From the NCBI RefSeq assembly GCF_050436995.1, contig NC_134753.1, forward strand, positions 12,028,001-12,092,000: a stretch of DNA of 64,000 nucleotides. The letters are read 5' to 3'. Origin of the DNA: Anticarsia gemmatalis. Taxonomy: Eukaryota > Arthropoda > Insecta > Lepidoptera > Erebidae. This document shows, piece after piece, positions 59,496 to 64,000 of the stretch (positions are counted from its first letter, which is position 1; each line of letters opens with the position of its first letter). The notes beneath the pieces are model-generated. The model was not told the origin of the DNA and did not search any database. It saw nothing but the letters and a program-made list of their open reading frames with translations. The translations under genes were made by a program, and so were the position numbers.

Positions 59496-62400
59496 GGGCT
59501 TGTATCTCAGAGGCTTTGAACCTTCTGCTTACTTTAAACTTCTTTAAAGGTTAAAAAGTTTTAACTGTATTTGTTGTTTTTGCTTAGTTGTAATTTACAA
59601 ATTGGTGTAGTTATTTTATTGAATATCAATAGAGCACAGTAAAATACTAGATTTTTTATCGATTTTTTAGTTTTCATTTGTAGATAGATTGGTTTAAACG
59701 TTGTCGCACAACACTAAATACAAATGGAAGAAGATAGTGGTAAGTACCTACTTAATTGTAAGTAGCCGAGAGAAAGAAAAAGTTGAACGCCCCACATAGA
59801 TGGCTAGACAATCTAATTGAAGTTGAAAGCGACTGAATGCTAGAACAAGTTTCACGTCAATCTAAATCTACGGTGGTAAATAAACAAAAAGTACAATAAC
59901 CCATTCAATTTGAACAAAAACTTCCCTTTATCCTTGTATCAAAACGAAAGCCATCAAATCGCGTCCATTACACAAAACTAAAGTGCTTACAACAGCTTAT
60001 TACGATCATAACAAGTTGGAACACAAAAACCGGATTGTAACAGCAGTCAGTCAATCTGTTCACATCGCCGTTTCCTTACAACCTCATCGGGGAGCCATTA
60101 CGATGATTCCATAGTCTCGATAAACCGTTCGAGAATATTCTCAAGCGAAACTCGTACGAAAATATTCTATCATTACCTTAAGCTGCGTAGTAAATCGACG
60201 ATTTCATCGCCAACTTTGATAATATTGGAGCGTTCTCCTTTACAATATGTTAGGATGGCACGTACGGATCCCGGTGATACCTACATACATATGTAAATGT
60301 TTTCAATAAGGGTGCGAACGGGGAGGGCTGGCGTTCGTATACAGATGATAATTTAGAACATCATGGACTGTCGATGTCGCGGCCGATGATATTTACGCTA
60401 GGCTATCTAAGGCTGCCTGCATTGTGGCCGATACTAGAAATGTTATCAACTTGAATAGGATATTGTGCTAAAGTATAGCGTGCGATTTGCGTGCAGCAAG
60501 GAATTTGAATAGAATGTGCATTGTCGTCAAAATGATATGATGGAGAAAATTCTGCGATGTTGCCAACGTGGCCCTTTTGTTACATTGGGTAGACTGTCTG
60601 GTAGACAGAGACCTGCAATGTGATGCCGTTTTTTAAGTTCTAATAGCTTTCGACATTCACTCCTGCTTATAATGAGAAGAGACGAACAAAGAGACTAGTT
60701 TATAAATTAGAACTTTAACCCAAGTTTATCCTTGTTGCAAGAACCATCTCAATATAAAAAGCAGAAAAAGATTCTTAATCAAAAATCAATTAACACTTTT
60801 CACACAACCGACTATCAGAACGTTACCTCCTCACAAATAAGCCGTAACATCACCATATTTATAATCTAATGATATGTTTACACCAATAACCATTCAATTA
60901 ACGTATGACGTCACATAAAGGACATTATAGGCTTATCTGCTCTGGCTTAATTGAGGAAAACTGCTTATTGCAACATGAACGACGATTTAGTCAGTCATCT
61001 GCACACTTTTACTAAGCTCTGTATTAAATAACATGCGTTTATGTCGTTCGCGATGATAGGCAAATTTTATCTTGACTGACCTACTACTCTCGTGTAATTT
61101 TGGTTAAATATTTACTTAAAGAGATATAAGAATTAATTTTTGGTCACTGAATTGTAAGACGCTGAATCTTTAACTATACCTATGGTAAATAAAATACAAA
61201 GCAGATTAGTGGTTTAGTCTTGAAATACAGACTTTAATATTTATAATATGAAACACCGCTAATACGTTATATAGCTATTACTTTCCATACATTAAATAAA
61301 TAATATGTTATATTATATAGCTTATCAATAAAATTTCACATTCAAAATCTTCTACTTGGTACAAAATAGATTGTTACACAAGTAGTGTTGCTCTCGTATA
61401 CAGGTAGGTATGACAATAAAGTGTTGTCGAGTAATAATTTGCACCGGCGCCTATCTGACTGGAGTTTGTACACGGTACAGACTGTATAGTGTAGGTACAA
61501 GTCGGGACACAATAACGTAAGTGTTATACTATAGTGATAGTCTATTACTAGGTACTATTCGCATTTTACTTTTGGTATAAAGATTAGAAATGTGTGATGC
61601 TTAAAAATTGAGACAGGCGGTAGCGTGGTTGCTAACAGCAAAAATGAAGAGCGAGTTAAGACTTAAAAACTTGGTTATGGGAACTCACGGTACTGGGTCG
61701 GTTATACCTTGACGTGGAAATTCATTGTAAAACTGTATTGACAATAATTTTTACCACGCATTTTCTGAAAGTGTGAACTGCCTAAGGTTAGAGTGCTTAA
61801 TGTTTAATGGTTAAAACTATCGCTATTCGTGTTAAATACGCTTTCAGTTATGTACTCCATTATTTTGTCCTCTAATACAATTATACACGTGTTCGATAAA
61901 AAACACAACAACAGTTACATATTCCGTTGATCGTATTCCTAACTAACAGTTCACGGGTTAAAAAACAAACGTTTTTGAACCGTGTTACATGTTAGTTCGT
62001 TTATTGACACTATAAAGGATTTACATTTTTAACTCTTAATTTGTGTAGTTTGAGTATGTTTGGTTGTCTTTTAGGAAAATAACAATTAAATTGTAAATAA
62101 GTTTTTGAATTCATGAATTTCATATTTAATCATTTAGTTGTAGTCTCATTTAAAGAAAGGAATTTCGCAATGTTCTATTGTGCTGACCTCACAGTCTAGG
62201 GTTTGATTTTCCGGTGTTGATTTTAATAGGGGTCCTTATCGTTGTAAGGGACTTAATTACGCACGCAAAATATGTGTCTATTAAGTACACCTGTGCCTAT
62301 CCATTTAAGGCGAAACGGCGTAATATTCTTCCTTATTTTGTTGGTAAAGGTGTTCTTTGCGAAGGCGAAGCTAGTCTCATAATTAGAATATTGAAAGAGT

Positions 62401-62656
62401 TATGGGTTCGAATCCATATTGCGCTATCAATATTATCACTATTCTTTTATTAGACTTCAAATTTTACTTGATGCATTAATAAAATTTCTAGTACATGTAA
62501 AAATCTTCCATAAAAATAGTTTGTAGCAATTAAAATAATCATAATAATATATTTAAATTCAAGATTAAATAACTTGTATAGAATAACTCAAAACTTAATC
62601 TCCAAAGGAAACTAGACCGAGCAAGAGAAAAGACAGGTACCAAAACTGTAATTACT

Positions 62657-62725
62657 GTGCTACGAAAATGAAGTAACTTCGTAGCGTCGTAGCATTTCGT
62701 AGCACGGTGTAGACGCGCGTAGCAT
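62657..62725. repeat. CTACG/CGTAG inverted-repeat cluster
   Basis: GTGCTACGAAAATG at 62657-62670 pairs with CATTTCGTAGCAC at 62693-62705 with one bulge. More CGTAGC motifs follow to 62723. Confidence 0.55.
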
Positions 62726-64000
62726 TTGTCCCTAATACATTTTGTGATGAGTTACGACTTTTAAGCTTGGAGCTTTTGTAATAAGTAAAGAGAGTGTAGA
62801 TATAATAATGTGCTTACGAGCTTATATTTTGTTTATCTTTAACCTTTACATTTTAAGATAGATGCTGTGGTACAGGTATATGTACCCAAATTATACTTGA
62901 ATATAATTCATAATAGAGTTTTATAAAGATACTTCGTAAACCTGTGTATACTAACAAGTCAATATCTAATAATGAAAAGTCCCTCAATTTAAAACTAGTA
63001 GCGGTCAGCGAGTATACCTTCTACTACACTTTTTGTATTGTGTTAAAAATCCGGAGTCAAACAGGCTTTTACTTATCTTCAGAACACACGAGCGGACCCA
63101 CAGAACATTCAAATTCAAATTCAAAATTGTTTATTTGTAAATTGAGTACATGAAACTAAAATATCCCAAAACATAAAGAACATTACTCAAAACAATCTCT
63201 CCATTGTAATTATAAAGCCATATTAAATACTCGACTTTAAATAAATCCTGCAAAATGAACGAAATAAACTCGTTTACTTAAAACCTTATTTATTAAATAA
63301 TGCGAAGGTGACTTTTGTACCTAACGTCCACATTTTAATCATGTAACTTAATCTATGGCCTTTTAGGGCTTGCTTTAAAATATCGTGTTTCTTTTTATTA
63401 ACAACCCGTATTAATTTTGGGTTTGTTTTTTGAAAAAGGCTTGTAATGAGAGTGGGTAAGGTTATAGTCCATCATACGTAACTTGAGGGTAGTTGATTCC
63501 ATAAACATGTGTAAATTTTTAACCTATTCAAAATACATTATAACTTTACGCTTTAGTTCAAATAATATCTGCTTAAAAAACAGCATTTTATTAAACTTTC
63601 GAAGAATTTGAAAAAGCATTTATGAATGTAAGCTATCAATAGTATTTTTTAAACTAAGTGGTACGTTATAAAAGAGCGATTTCATTTTTTTTTTAATAAA
63701 AGGGGACTTGATCACATTTGATGCCAGTCAAAGAACAATATAAGTTAAATTAAAAAACGAAATCCTGGACCTCACAACAATATAATTCAATAATAATAAT
63801 GATTATCTCTACATTATGTACTTAAACATGATTATATATTACATAACACACATAACAGCAACAACCACAATGTTTGTTATACAGTAGCCACAGGAGGCGG
63901 CACAGATTAACACAAACACGCAGCGTAAACAGACGCGACACGTAATCGAATGAAGGTTTACTGCCTAATTATTACGTCACCACGCGGTTATAAACGATAT

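Larger units (their letters stand above)
31521..64000 (-). other. Giant bru3 intron or upstream region, no further CELF exon recognised
   Basis: Over 32 kb I found no GC-rich block encoding RRM1 or the first part of RRM2. The contents are AT-rich DNA, scattered transposons listed separately, and a handful of GC-balanced islands. Short CELF exons (about 50-135 nt) could be missed by eye. 54600-62600 holds almost nothing recognisable beyond short simple repeats; 62730-64000 also shows nothing. Confidence 0.6.

Overview
This is a window of an insect nuclear genome, very probably a moth or butterfly (Lepidoptera). The DNA is AT-rich, with compact GC-rich exons joined by GT-AG introns. It carries repeats typical of Lepidoptera: a tRNA-derived SINE with intact A and B boxes, a Helitron ending in GGGTCCGCTAG|T, hAT, piggyBac and Harbinger-type non-autonomous elements, and fragments of the 'cccactgctggg...ggccttaagtccacca' family. 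No bacterial operon, CRISPR array, rRNA or genuine tRNA gene was seen.

Four protein-coding genes are supported, in the order gene1(+) > < Rbbp5(-) | Parg(+) > < bru3(-). (1) Positions 16-2077 (+) hold the 3' end of a gene for a charged, then Pro/Gly/His-rich, probably nuclear protein that I cannot name securely. (2) Positions 2481-7409 (-) hold a complete Rbbp5, the WD40 subunit of MLL/SET1 (COMPASS) H3K4 methyltransferases: eleven coding exons join in frame to 476 aa. (3) Positions 8250-16157 (+) hold a complete poly(ADP-ribose) glycohydrolase gene, Parg: eleven exons give 675 aa, with the GGG-X7-QEE catalytic signature. (4) Positions 25500-31520 (-) hold the last seven coding exons of a CELF/Bruno RNA-binding protein, most like bruno-3 (CELF3-6 class). 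They cover the end of RRM2, the linker and all of RRM3. The 5' exons (RRM1 and most of RRM2) were not found, so the last 32 kb (31521-64000) appears to be one giant intron or upstream region.

Gene 1 and Rbbp5 converge with only about 400 bp between their stop codons, and their polyadenylation signals are interleaved. Rbbp5 and Parg diverge head-to-head with 840 bp between their ATGs, which suggests a shared promoter for two chromatin-related genes. Parg and bru3 converge across 9.3 kb of mostly AT-rich non-coding DNA with several GC-rich islands.

I found no new multi-gene system. The points most worth a second look are: a PCNA-binding (PIP-like) motif at the extreme C terminus of Parg; complete transposon copies with exact target duplications (hAT in an Rbbp5 intron, piggyBac and Harbinger-type in the bru3 intron); several strong inverted repeats in bru3 introns; 10-bp and 22-bp tandem arrays; a possible unannotated 111-nt phase-0 exon in the bru3 intron; and GC-balanced islands in that intron that may be enhancers. 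Gene structures were derived by reading splice sites and frames by eye. Family names rest on recognition of protein sequence, not on a database search.
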